Notes: a model not told the origin generated them from the letters alone. Positions 24,163 to 32,906 are shown, counted from the first letter of the stretch. The stretch is DNA of 43,782 nucleotides from Trichococcus pasteurii (GCF_900112935.1 NZ_FONM01000022.1:1-43782), one strand, 5' to 3'. A program made the numbers and translations.

Positions 24163-25020
24163 ATGCACATCGGAGAAGTACTAGGTGACATTCGGAAGAA
24201 CAAGAATCTGAAATCGAAAGAAGTTTACAAAGGTATACTGAGCAGGCCGGCCATATCGCGATTTGAAAAAGGTCACAGCGATACGACTGCCGAGAAATTT
24301 CTCCAGATTCTTGATAATTTGAATCTGTATTTGGAGGAGTTCACTTTCATTTATAGCGATAATAAAGCGAATACGGATGCTATGATGATCAGCGCTTATT
24401 CAGAAGCCTACTACGCAAAGGATATACCAAGGTTGGCGGCTTTAGAAGAAGCGTCCAGAAATCATTTTGATGAAACTTCCCAAATCAAATATTTGCACCA
24501 TGCGAGCATCATCCATCTACTGCGGTGTAACCTCAGCGAACTGCCATTCCCGCACAAGGAGATGGCGGTCATAAAAGACTATCTTTTCGATTGCGAGACA
24601 TGGCATTATTATGAGTTGGTCTTGTTCACCAATGCCTTGGATTTTTTTCCGGAGGATGCAGTGGATGTTGTGTACGCTAAAGCCAAGGAGAAGATGACTG
24701 AGTTCACTCGGATGAAACGGTATAAAAACGAACTGTTTTCCCTCATTTCAAATATCCTGGTTTTGCAGCTGGAGAAAAATGACCTGGAGAAGAGCTTGTT
24801 TTATTACGCTGATTTGGAAAAGACCGTTTCTGCATCGGACAACAAGATGTATGAACATACCATGTTGCTGTTCTTCAAGGAATTAATCGCCATCATGCAG
24901 CAACAGGAGGATGCCCAAAAGCTCACTGACATCATGCAGACATTCAAGTTGCTGAATATGGATCGCATAGCAAACCAGTGCGTAGGCTTGCTGGAGATTG
25001 TAAGAAATAATAATGCGTGA
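24163..25020 (+). CDS. Rgg/GadR/MutR-family transcriptional regulator
   Basis: A 285-residue regulator. The N-terminal XRE-type helix-turn-helix (IGEVLGDIRKNKNLKSKEVY, then SRPAISRFEKGHSDT) spans residues 1-60, followed by an all-helical repeat domain of about 220 residues of the kind that binds short peptides in the RRNPP superfamily. The ATG at 24163 follows GGTGGGG at a good distance; GTG and TTG codons just upstream are less likely. It is divergent from the 18-residue peptide and membrane protein genes, with a dyad in between. Regulation of that pair and of itself is inferred from position. Confidence 0.88.
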   Translation: MHIGEVLGDIRKNKNLKSKEVYKGILSRPAISRFEKGHSDTTAEKFLQILDNLNLYLEEFTFIYSDNKANTDAMMISAYSEAYYAKDIPRLAALEEASRNHFDETSQIKYLHHASIIHLLRCNLSELPFPHKEMAVIKDYLFDCETWHYYELVLFTNALDFFPEDAVDVVYAKAKEKMTEFTRMKRYKNELFSLISNILVLQLEKNDLEKSLFYYADLEKTVSASDNKMYEHTMLLFFKELIAIMQQQEDAQKLTDIMQTFKLLNMDRIANQCVGLLEIVRNNNA

Positions 25021-25068
25021 TCTGCAGGTGCTTCTCAATTGAAGCGTATGCAGATCACGCATTTTTTC
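25015..25068 (+). terminator. Terminator of the Rgg gene
   Basis: GCGTGATCTGCA pairs perfectly with TGCAGATCACGC, followed by ATTTTTTC. The left arm covers the end of the coding sequence. Confidence 0.9.
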
Positions 25069-25158
25069 ATTCGTTTAAAACGTTCAAGCAACCACGGGCA
25101 ATTTGTGCACTTCGGCTAAATCTATCCGATTTTTCTTGTGATATTGTAATCTTATAAA

Positions 25159-25174
25159 ATGGTAGCGCTTTATG
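25159..25174 (+). promoter_or_regulatory. Weak cre-like site upstream of allD
   Basis: ATGGTAGCGCTTTATG shares the TG-N-x-A-R-CG core of catabolite-responsive elements but mismatches the consensus at several positions. It overlaps TATAAA (25154-25159), a possible -10 box. Confidence 0.25.
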
Positions 25175-25258
25175 GCTAGTGGAGGTCAGTCTGTTTGGTG
25201 ACTTCCAACATGCATTCAGTCTAGTTATCATTATTGAAAGGCGAAGGAGGAATCATTC

Positions 25259-26326
25259 ATGTCGGAAGAAAAATTGATCAAAGTGACTCCCGATGAGTTG
25301 CACGCGTTGATCCAAAATAAACTCCAAGCAGCGGGCCTGCCGGAAGTCCAGGCAGCCGAAACCGCGAACCATTTGGTGTATGCGGACTTATGCGGCGTGC
25401 ATTCCCACGGCGCAGTCCGGGTGGAGTACTATTCGGAACGCATCCATAAAGGCGGCATCACACTAGAACCCAAAATCAGATTCGAAAAAACCGGGGAAAG
25501 CTCCGGCGTTTTCCATGGGGATAACGCGCAAGGGCAGTACGTGGCGAACTTGGCCTTGGAACCAGCCATCCAAATGGCGAAAGAATCCGGCGTTGCGGTA
25601 GTCGGCGTGTCCAGATGTGGGCACACAGGCACATTGTCCTATTATTTGCGCAAAATTGCTGAAGCGGGATTAGCCGGAATGGCGATGACGCAGTCGGATC
25701 CGATGGCTGTGCCTTTTGGCGGCGCAGAAGTGTATTACGGGACCAATCCGCTCGGCTTCGGCGCGCCAAGTGCGACGGAAACGCCGCTGATTTTTGATAT
25801 GGCGACCACTGTGCAGGCCTGGGGAAAAATCCTGGATGCCCGCTCAAAAGGCCGTGAAATTCCAGCAGATTGGGCGGTCGATGAAAACGGGCAAGCCACA
25901 ACCGATCCGCATGCGGTGAGGGGATTGATGCCCATCGCCGGTCCTAAAGGTTATGGCCTGATGATGATGGTCGACATCTTTTCGGGCGTCCTGATGAATC
26001 TGCCGTTCGGAAAACACGTCAGCTCCATGTACAATGACCTGCATGCCGGCCGGAACTTGGGACAACTCTACATTATCCTCGATCCAGCCCGCTTCGGGGA
26101 TGCCGATACTTTCAGACAGCACATCAGCCAAACGATGGAGGAATTGAACGCCATCAAACCAACAGAAGGCTTTTCAAGTGTCCGTTACCCTGGACAAGGA
26201 TCCAACGAGCGCTATGAGAGAAACAAGTCTCAAGGCGTGGAAATTCCGGAATCAATCATCGATTACTTGAAGTCTGATGTGATCCACAGCGACAGCTATG
26301 AAGGGCTAAGCGCCTTTGCTAATTGA
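25259..26326 (+). CDS. allD: Ureidoglycolate dehydrogenase
   Basis: A 355-residue NAD-dependent dehydrogenase of the malate/L-sulfolactate (Ldh2) family. Many blocks match E. coli AllD as I remember it: YADLCGVHSHGAVRVEYY, SRCGHTGTLSYY, TQSDPMAVPFGGAEVYYGTN, FDMATTVQAWGKILDARSKG, then GPKGYGLMMMVDIFSGVL and QHISQTMEELNAI. AllD oxidises ureidoglycolate to oxalurate in allantoin breakdown. The usual neighbours (allantoinase, allantoate amidohydrolase, allE) are absent, so the gene is either an orphan of a split pathway or acts on another 2-hydroxy acid. AAGGAGGAATCATTC precedes the ATG. Confidence 0.87.
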   Translation: MSEEKLIKVTPDELHALIQNKLQAAGLPEVQAAETANHLVYADLCGVHSHGAVRVEYYSERIHKGGITLEPKIRFEKTGESSGVFHGDNAQGQYVANLALEPAIQMAKESGVAVVGVSRCGHTGTLSYYLRKIAEAGLAGMAMTQSDPMAVPFGGAEVYYGTNPLGFGAPSATETPLIFDMATTVQAWGKILDARSKGREIPADWAVDENGQATTDPHAVRGLMPIAGPKGYGLMMMVDIFSGVLMNLPFGKHVSSMYNDLHAGRNLGQLYIILDPARFGDADTFRQHISQTMEELNAIKPTEGFSSVRYPGQGSNERYERNKSQGVEIPESIIDYLKSDVIHSDSYEGLSAFAN

Positions 26327-26360
26327 TACTTGATTACGTAAATGACATTTGAACTTAAAT

Positions 26361-26411
26361 GAAAACCGCATGAAACCAACGTTTAGTTGTTGGTTTCATG
26401 CGGTTTTTTTC
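26361..26411 (+). terminator. Terminator of allD
   Basis: AAAACCGCATGAAACCAAC pairs perfectly with its complement over an 8-base loop, ending in TTTTTTT. It lies before the convergent DUF4230 gene and may serve both. Confidence 0.93.
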
Positions 26412-26433
26412 TTGTTAATTATTGAAATTTGAT

Positions 26434-27045
26434 TTAATAGAACTCGACGTCCACTTCATCATAGCCGTGAGACTTCAAAACGGAAGTCATAAATGACTGA
26501 GCATTCGCGTCTGCTTCTTCCAAGAACCCCTGACTGATTTTTTCTTCTTCAAGTTGTTTTTTATGAACGTTGATTTCGTCAATAATGATTTGAGTGGGGT
26601 AGTCGGAAAAGATAGTTCCTTTTACATCTTCAACGGTCATTTGTTCAGTCTCGACGACATTGTCGAGAATTTGTGATTCTGGAAGTCTGACCGACGCTTT
26701 ATTGGATGCTTCATCAATGTCTAATTCCATTTTTGCCAGATCGGTCCCGGCTTTCAGATAGCCGGAATATTCAATGAGCCGAATGGCCTCTGCATATTTG
26801 AAATCAGGCAGGTCAAAAAAAGAAAAACTTTTGTCTGTCCGGCTGACAATTACATTGCTGTACTCGTACTTCAATGTTGTCAATTCCGACATGTCCACCA
26901 ATTGCTCCCGCAGTAGAGCCGTTTCGGAGGATTTGTTCCTTGCGGTTTCAAATAAGGGACTGGCATCAATTAAGGGAGGAACAACTATTGCAGCTATTAT
27001 GACAGAAACAATCCATAAAAATTTTTTCATTAGTTTGTTCTTCAT
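26434..27045 (-). CDS. DUF4230 family membrane-anchored protein
   Basis: A 203-residue protein with an N-terminal membrane helix (about 8-24, FLWIVSVIIAAIVVPPLI) and an extracytoplasmic domain of DUF4230 type: an opening with LREQLVDMSELTTLKYEYSN, then IRLIEYSGYLKAGTDLAKM, VRLPESQIL, and a helical C-terminus. The function is unknown. ATG 27045 is chosen because GGAGAGAATCGC precedes it; the open frame upstream to 27174 lacks family features. Confidence 0.8.
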   Translation of the reverse strand: MKNKLMKKFLWIVSVIIAAIVVPPLIDASPLFETARNKSSETALLREQLVDMSELTTLKYEYSNVIVSRTDKSFSFFDLPDFKYAEAIRLIEYSGYLKAGTDLAKMELDIDEASNKASVRLPESQILDNVVETEQMTVEDVKGTIFSDYPTQIIIDEINVHKKQLEEEKISQGFLEEADANAQSFMTSVLKSHGYDEVDVEFY

Positions 27046-27417
27046 GCGATTCTCTCCATTTCTATCATCTGGATTGGCAAGGCCTATGAAATTCAGGATG
27101 CTTGCAGAATTCAAGTATCCTTTTCTGAATGAATTATTCATCAATATTTTACCATAAAAAAGCTCAGATCCCATAAATAGAATATTACACCCACAATAAG
27201 TGGATACATTCTGTAAGGGGTGTGCTTTTGCGTTGGAAAATGGAAGCGTTATAATAAATGTGTGGCATTTTGCAAGAAAGTCAGTATATGGAAGAACGGC
27301 ACTGAGCAGGCAACCATGGAGGAGGCTTGTTATAAGAAGCGCAAGTTGTTGGATTCTAAATCATCGGAATTCCAGGTACATCAACCACAGTTATGATGAG
27401 GAAAGAGGATATCGAAA
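27046..27417. other. Intergenic region before protease copy 2
   Basis: No gene is supported. It carries the promoter and cre-like site listed next; homology with the first protease locus begins only at 27395. Confidence 0.6.
27228..27256 (+). promoter_or_regulatory. Promoter with cre-like site upstream of protease copy 2
   Basis: TTGCGT (27228-27233) and TATAAT (27250-27255) are 16 bases apart. ATGGAAGCGTTATAAT (27240-27255) fits the catabolite-responsive element consensus WTGNAARCGNWWWCAW at 15 of 16 positions and covers the -10 box, as expected for CcpA repression. No such site is seen upstream of protease copy 1. Confidence 0.5.
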
Positions 27418-28836
27418 ATGAAAAAGAGGCTGTTTATGACCGTTCCGGCTATCGTTATTCTTATCGCGTCCATCGTCACAAGCATTTTTCTGATCAACAT
27501 AAAACCGGACACTTCTCACATCAGCACCGCAAAAAAGGTGGCGGATTACACGGATCCAGCGGTTGTATATTTATTTGACATGGTAAGTGTGGAATGGACT
27601 TATTATGGGACCGGTGATTCTTATTATGATGATCTGCTTTACAATTTCTTCAATGGAATCGGTACTGTGGATCAATTCGGCGCCCAAGGATCCGGCTTTA
27701 TCATCAACGAAAATGGCTATATCGTCACAAACGCCCATGTTGTTGAATATTCCAAATTGGATGATCAGGATTTGGCGGATATGTCGTTAGCCTACTATGC
27801 CGACCAATTCAGTTCTTATCTGACATCCATAGGCATTTCAGAGACCTACGACAACGCCTATAATTTCCTGTGGAGCTACATGGGATGGACTAAGGTCGAT
27901 AGGAGCCTGAGAGTGGTGCTGCCCGGTAGTGAGATTGCTGATGTCCAACAGATAGACAGTAAAATCATGTTCAATGGCGAAATCAAGAGTTACGGGGCAC
28001 CTACAGGGGAAGGGAAAGATGTTGCTATCGTCAAGATTGAAGCGGATAATCTTCCATCGTTGAGCCTTGCGAATTCGGATGAAGTTCAGCTGCAAGATAG
28101 CGTATGGGCGCTCGGGTTCCCGGCCGCAGCCGAATCGAGTGCGCTTTCTCCTGATGCTGCTTTGGTGGTTTCTGTGACTTCCGGGAACATTTCGGCTGTG
28201 GACAAACGTTCAACGCAAGGGGCACCTATTCTCCAAATGGATGCAGCCATCACCCACGGCAATAGTGGCGGGCCAGTCGTCAGAGCGGATGGTGAAGTTA
28301 TCGGGATATCTACATTCGGGGGCGACACCGTCAACGGTCAGGAAGTTCAAGGATTCAACTTCATTGTCCCTTCCAACACCATCAAGGAATTCGTTTCCCA
28401 ATCTGGCGGCTCCAATGAGGAAGGCGAAGTGGACAAACTCTACAAAGAGGGGCTCGAATTGTATTGGGGCGGCTACTACAAAGACGCCTTGACGAAATTT
28501 GAGGCGGTCAAGAGACTATTCCCTGAACATTCTGAAATCGACAAGCTCATAGAAAATTCACAGAAGAAAAGCTCCGAGAGCAAAACACTCTGGTCAAATT
28601 TCAAGACTGCTTTCATAGCCTATGATGTTGTGGCAACAGTGGCTATCGGACTTCTTGTCTTTTTCTCCTTCAAAGGGAAAAGCAAGGGCAAACCATCTAA
28701 GCAAAAAGGCAGTGGCGCTGAAACCGTTCCGGTTGCGGATAAGGGAATCCCATCCCAAGTTCCATCCAAAGAGGATGACAGCAACTCCGAAAGTGAAGAC
28801 AGCAATCAAGAAACTGATGATTATATTGGGGAGTAG
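27418..28836 (+). CDS. Membrane-anchored trypsin-like serine protease, copy 2
   Basis: A 472-residue paralogue of the protease at 19756, the same over nearly its full length. The triad is intact: His in VTNAHVVE, Asp in GKDVAIVKIEA, Ser in THGNSGGPVV. Differences cluster after the first helix (FDMVSVEW against YNGVSVEW), around the WTKVDRSLRVV stretch and in the C-terminal tail, which has three extra residues (KGKSKGKPSK). Architecture is as in copy 1: N-terminal helix, protease, repeat helices, second helix, acidic tail. Only this copy has a cre-like site, so the two may differ in regulation more than in activity. Confidence 0.88.
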   Translation: MKKRLFMTVPAIVILIASIVTSIFLINIKPDTSHISTAKKVADYTDPAVVYLFDMVSVEWTYYGTGDSYYDDLLYNFFNGIGTVDQFGAQGSGFIINENGYIVTNAHVVEYSKLDDQDLADMSLAYYADQFSSYLTSIGISETYDNAYNFLWSYMGWTKVDRSLRVVLPGSEIADVQQIDSKIMFNGEIKSYGAPTGEGKDVAIVKIEADNLPSLSLANSDEVQLQDSVWALGFPAAAESSALSPDAALVVSVTSGNISAVDKRSTQGAPILQMDAAITHGNSGGPVVRADGEVIGISTFGGDTVNGQEVQGFNFIVPSNTIKEFVSQSGGSNEEGEVDKLYKEGLELYWGGYYKDALTKFEAVKRLFPEHSEIDKLIENSQKKSSESKTLWSNFKTAFIAYDVVATVAIGLLVFFSFKGKSKGKPSKQKGSGAETVPVADKGIPSQVPSKEDDSNSESEDSNQETDDYIGE

Positions 28837-28977
28837 TCAATAGAATAACACCTTCTGCAGGTTTGGGGACAGAAATGGTCAGCCGGTTGCAAGGGAGTCC
28901 GGAATCTGCAGTAGTCGTAGAGTTCTGCAGGCATTCTTATTAGGGTATCCATCAAGCGCGATGCCTGGATCAACAGA

Positions 28978-29022
28978 CAAAAAGAAAGGCCAGGATTCCA
29001 TATGCGAATCTTGGCCTTTCTG
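28978..29022 (+). terminator. Terminator of protease copy 2
   Basis: AGAAAGGCCAGGATTC pairs with GAATCTTGGCCTTTCT with one mismatch. The T-run is short. Confidence 0.75.
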
Positions 29023-29069
29023 TTCGTATGCCTGAGAAGTGCTCAGAAATAGCAATCTTTTGGCGGTTA

Positions 29070-29372
29070 TTAAGCGTGGTAGGCTTTGTCCGCTTCAGCC
29101 AACATCTGGTAGACCGCTTCGTAGCTTTCGCAGACATCATCCGGAACGGTGTAGTTATTCGAAACGGCGCGCAATTGGGTGAATTCTTCGTTCAAGTCGG
29201 GTTTTTCTGCGCCGGCTGCTTGGGTTTTCTCAATAATTGCGTTGAACAGTTTGTGGACTTCATGGAATTCCGGGTGATTTTTTCCGTGAACGCGGGCTAC
29301 GATCGGCACATATTGCTCCAGTGTTGGAAAGATGCTTTCCTTTACATCGTTAAAGGTTGATTGATTGGACAT
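29070..29372 (-). CDS. Small hemerythrin-like/Ric-related protein
   Basis: A 100-residue helical protein. VARVHGKNHPEFHEVHKLFNAI and LRAVSNNYTVPDDVCESYEAVYQML resemble segments of the Ric/ScdA/YtfE di-iron family (V-H-G-x2-H-P-E...; L-R-x3-N-Y-x-x-P-x2-x-C), which repairs iron-sulfur clusters after nitrosative or oxidative stress. It lacks the C-terminal HIHxEN ligand segment, so it is either a truncated relative or a family of its own. ATG 29372 is chosen for AGTAGGAGTCCAT upstream; an earlier ATG at 29423 lacks a good site. Confidence 0.65.
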   Translation of the reverse strand: MSNQSTFNDVKESIFPTLEQYVPIVARVHGKNHPEFHEVHKLFNAIIEKTQAAGAEKPDLNEEFTQLRAVSNNYTVPDDVCESYEAVYQMLAEADKAYHA

Positions 29373-30236
29373 ATGGACTCCTACTTTCTGATGATTGATG
29401 ATTTCATTATAGGATGGATTCACAAAAATAGACTTGACCTACATCAACAATAAAGATTATTTCACCCCCTCTTTTGCCTGCCCTCTTGCGCACCGAAATT
29501 AGTCAGCACTGTTTTGGCGTTTCCAGCTGAATTGCCGTAAAATCTGACGTCCATGAGCAGAATTACTCCCATGCAGAAGTGAATTTTTTGGTAAAATCAG
29601 CAAAAACGGATAAATCAATCAAACAGGCCCCACTCGATAGTTTCATCCAATCATCAAATCCCCACTTTTTCTGAAATTCCCCATTTTATTGATAGAATTC
29701 AATAAGAAAGTTGATCTGACAGGCTTTTTGACCTATTGCTTCTGGTGTGCGGTGACAAGTAATGTGAGCTTGTTCACAGAGTTTCCATAGCTAAACGGAG
29801 CATATGCACTGGGGCAGAGACATCAAGTAAGTGCAGAATTTGCATTTAGATTCACTGTTTTTTAGGGCATCCTGCCGTCGAAAAAGCCTCTGATTCGGGA
29901 GTTATTCCAATAGAGAGACGTCGCGGAACACTGAACTGATGGGTTTTTCAGCGGTTTTTCCTTGCTCGTGAAGAAAGGAATGAGTAGGCGAATCCTTCCG
30001 CAAACACTGTGGCTTATATTTTTGCGGACGAACAGCGATCACTGACAGAACCGGCGACTGTTTTGGACTGTGTATATTTGCGAGCGCTGTCATGAATTTG
30101 GGTATAATCCCAGGTTTATGTAACATATAGTCCCATCAGTTGTGAGTATCGGAATGACTATCTTCTTTTTTGATTATATAATTTGCTCCATAGTTAAGAA
30201 CAAATCAGAAATATTCAGGCAAAGGAGATCAATTAA
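29373..30236. other. 860-bp region without a supported gene
   Basis: Only short frames occur, the longest on the minus strand at 29902-30126 without a recognisable domain or ribosome site. Isolated TATAAT boxes at 30103-30108 and 30177-30182 lack convincing -35 partners at 17 bases. I see no GlnR/TnrA box before the ammonium transporter. Confidence 0.5.
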
Positions 30237-32003
30237 ATGGAAATCAATATGGCGGACACGACTTTCATGTTCCTCGCAACGGTAATGGTCTTGCTGATGA
30301 CCCCAGCTTTATCTTTATTTTACGGAGGGATGGTCAGGGCAAAAAATGTTCTGAGCACAACCATGCATAGTTATGCAGCTATTGTAGTTGTGGTTATACA
30401 ATGGATACTTTTAGGTTATTCCTTGTCATTCGGAGGAGACAATTCAATCATCGGCGACTTTTCATTTGCTTTTCTTAAAAATGTTGGTTTCGCCCCTGCA
30501 GATTATGCTCCGACAATCCCACATCAGTTATTCATGATGTTTCAATTGGCTTTTGCAATCATTACACCTGCAATCATTTCCGGAAGCGTTGCGGAAAGAA
30601 TGAAATTCCCGGCGTACCTTGCATTCGTACTGCTCTGGTCAACCTTGGTCTATGACCCGATCGCGCATTGGGTATGGGGCAATGGCGGTTGGATCCGTGA
30701 AATGGGCGCTCTCGACTTCGCAGGCGGAACGGTTATTCATGTCAGCGCCGGTATATCAGCGCTTGTGGCTGCGATTTTTGTCGGAAAAAGAACCAACAAA
30801 GACTCTGTCCGACCGCATAACATCCCGATGACGATGATCGGTGCCGGCTTGTTGTTGTTCGGCTGGTTCGGCTTCAATGCCGGCAGCGCGCTCAGCATGA
30901 ACGGCATTGCAATGAATGCCTTCATCACAACGACTGTATCCGGAGCTGCTGCTGGATTCAGCTGGCTTATGTGCGAATGGGTCCTGCATAAAAAACCGAC
31001 TGCGTTAGGTTTGGTCAGCGGAATCATCGCCGGACTTGGCTCGATTACGCAAAGTGCCGGTTATGTCAGCCCATTCTCAGCTCTGCTCATCGGTTTCGTC
31101 GGTGGGATACTTTGTTTCTTCGCTGTCACTGAATTGAAAAAGAGAATCGGCTATGATGATGCACTAGATGCTTTTGGCTGTCACGGGGTCGGCGGAATTT
31201 GGGGTGGAATCTCAGCGGGGATTTTCGCGACATCCACAATCAATCCGGATATAACAGGCGGCTTGGTTGACGGAAATGCTGCCCTGCTGATCGCAGAAAT
31301 CATCAGTATCTTGGCGGTCACTGTTTATTCAGCCATCGTTTCCTTTGTCATTCTGAAACTGATCAGCCTGGTTATGCCGGTAAGAGCCTCCGAGGAGGAA
31401 GAGGAAGACGGTTTGGACTATTCCTTGCACGGCGAAACGGCTTACGGGTCGGTCAGTGCTGCAGGCCTTGCGGTTGGTTCGCATGATGCTGTTGCCATTC
31501 CGGCAAGTCCAGCCGTTTCCCCGAAAAAGCAGTTTGGTGCAGAAGTAGTCGCCATGGATGAAGCCGTTGTCGTGGAAAACCACGCGACAGCGACCCCGGG
31601 CAACAAGGCACATAAGACGAAAAAAATGACCAAAGTGGAAATTTTGATCAATGAAAGCAAATTCGATCATCTGAAAAAAGCTTTGAACGGCATCGGAATC
31701 ACCGGCATGACGGTCGTGAATGTGTTCGGCTACGGCGTGCAAAAAGGGCATACAACTTATTATCGCGGCGTAGAAACCGATGCGGATCTGCTGCCTAAAG
31801 TCCGGGTGGAAGTCGTGATCAGCAAAGTGCCGCTCCAACAAGTGATCGAAACTGCCAGAAAAGCGTTATATACAGGCAATATCGGCGACGGGAAAATCTT
31901 TGTCTATGATGTTGAAAATGTCATCCGCGTTAGCACTGGTGAAGAAGGCGCGCAAGCATTGGCGTACAACGGCGATGCAGAGTTACTGCGTGCGACTTCC
32001 TGA
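30237..32003 (+). CDS. amt: Ammonium transporter fused to a P-II signal domain
   Basis: A 588-residue fusion. Residues 1-382 are an Amt/Mep/Rh ammonium channel with about eleven membrane helices, the twin pore histidines His168 and His316 (GCHGVGG), and the family stretch RMKFPAYLAF. Residues 383-463 are a low-complexity linker. Residues 464-575 form a GlnB/GlnK-type P-II domain: the T-loop is FGYGVQKGHTTYYRG with Tyr509 at the uridylylation position, and the end is GNIGDGKIFVYDVENVIRV. In most bacteria GlnK is a separate protein that plugs the Amt pore when nitrogen is plentiful; here the regulator is tethered. AAGGAGATCAATTAA precedes the ATG. No free glnK lies nearby. Confidence 0.95.
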   Translation: MEINMADTTFMFLATVMVLLMTPALSLFYGGMVRAKNVLSTTMHSYAAIVVVVIQWILLGYSLSFGGDNSIIGDFSFAFLKNVGFAPADYAPTIPHQLFMMFQLAFAIITPAIISGSVAERMKFPAYLAFVLLWSTLVYDPIAHWVWGNGGWIREMGALDFAGGTVIHVSAGISALVAAIFVGKRTNKDSVRPHNIPMTMIGAGLLLFGWFGFNAGSALSMNGIAMNAFITTTVSGAAAGFSWLMCEWVLHKKPTALGLVSGIIAGLGSITQSAGYVSPFSALLIGFVGGILCFFAVTELKKRIGYDDALDAFGCHGVGGIWGGISAGIFATSTINPDITGGLVDGNAALLIAEIISILAVTVYSAIVSFVILKLISLVMPVRASEEEEEDGLDYSLHGETAYGSVSAAGLAVGSHDAVAIPASPAVSPKKQFGAEVVAMDEAVVVENHATATPGNKAHKTKKMTKVEILINESKFDHLKKALNGIGITGMTVVNVFGYGVQKGHTTYYRGVETDADLLPKVRVEVVISKVPLQQVIETARKALYTGNIGDGKIFVYDVENVIRVSTGEEGAQALAYNGDAELLRATS

Positions 32004-32071
32004 TTGAAGTAAAATTCTGATGGCCGTTGGGTTGAAATGTTTATTCCAGGTCCATCCAAATTGAAAATTTG

Positions 32072-32117
32072 AAGCACTTGTCAGAGTCGAATTCTGACAA
32101 GTGCTTCTTTTTTTATT
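32072..32117 (+). terminator. Terminator of amt
   Basis: GAAGCACTTGTCAGA pairs with TCTGACAAGTGCTTC and is followed by TTTTTTT. Confidence 0.93.
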
Positions 32118-32270
32118 TTCGGTTTATAAGTAGGCTTATACTGGATAGTGAATGATACCGCTTGCGTGATCTTTGGGGGTATAATAAAGGTACATATTAA
32201 AGAAGAAATACCGACTTCTTGCCCAGGAAAAAGCTGCGGGGAAGAGGACAGAATGCGGGAGGTGGATTTT

Positions 32271-32906
32271 ATGGCAAAGAAGACAAGCAATGAGGCAAAC
32301 GGAATACTGTTATTGAAAAAATGGTGGTTTTGGTTGATTTTTATTGTTGCGGTCGGGACGATGGTTGCATTCGGTAAAGGAACGGATACGGCGGAAACAA
32401 ACGCATCCGGTACAGCAGTGCAAACCGCAATAGCTAACTTTGAAGAGATGGCGACTGCAGCAAGCATAGAAAAAGCTGAGGCGGATAAACAGGCAACAGA
32501 GGCCATCCAAGCGGCTGAAGAGAAAGCTAATGCTGAAGCTCAAGCCAAAGCTCAGGCTGAAGCAGAGGCAAAACTCAAGGATCCTGCGAATTATCGGACG
32601 GATATCACCTATGATCAATTAGCACAGGCACCCGATGATTATAATTCTGAGATGATTGTGTTGTCCGGTCGGGTCATTCAAATGATGCAAGGTGAGGGAT
32701 CTTCACAAATGCTGGTGGCGGTTGATGATAAGGAGGGTGCCGTCATTTTTCTGGGATACGAATCTAATATCAATGGATCTGGGATTTCGGAAAATGACCT
32801 CATAAAATTTTATGGCACGGCGGCTGGAACGATCAGCTACGAGTCCACCCTTGGAGAAACCATTACGGTTCCGGCTGCCTTCGTAAATATGATGGAGCGG
32901 CAATAA
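32271..32906 (+). CDS. Membrane-anchored coiled-coil protein with OB-like C-terminal domain
   Basis: A 211-residue protein. One N-terminal membrane helix lies at about 17-36 (WWFWLIFIVAVGTMVAF), then an Ala/Glu/Lys-rich coiled coil at about 75-105 (AEEKANAEAQAKAQAEAEAK), then a C-terminal beta-rich domain (YRTDITYDQLAQAPDDY; IVLSGRVIQMM; NDLIKFYGTAAG; TITVPAAFV) of the kind found at the ends of many Firmicute lipoproteins and toxin-locus regulators. The function is unknown. ATG 32271 is chosen for the preceding GGGAGGTGG; the upstream frame to 32148 is not protein-like. Confidence 0.75.
   Translation: MAKKTSNEANGILLLKKWWFWLIFIVAVGTMVAFGKGTDTAETNASGTAVQTAIANFEEMATAASIEKAEADKQATEAIQAAEEKANAEAQAKAQAEAEAKLKDPANYRTDITYDQLAQAPDDYNSEMIVLSGRVIQMMQGEGSSQMLVAVDDKEGAVIFLGYESNINGSGISENDLIKFYGTAAGTISYESTLGETITVPAAFVNMMERQ

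Larger units (their letters stand above)
27395..29022 (+). repeat. Direct repeat unit 2: protease gene with its ribosome site and terminator
   Basis: The second copy of 19733-21356 in the same orientation. Identity is highest in the coding part and lower between the stop codon and terminator. Confidence 0.9.

Noticed and set aside
29902-30126. Minus-strand 74-residue frame in the gap before amt
   Set aside because: No ribosome site, no recognisable family, and composition unlike neighbours.
30061-30236. GlnR/TnrA-type nitrogen-control site upstream of amt
   Set aside because: I searched for TGTNA-N7-TNACA and found only a short TATGTAACATA palindrome with wrong spacing.
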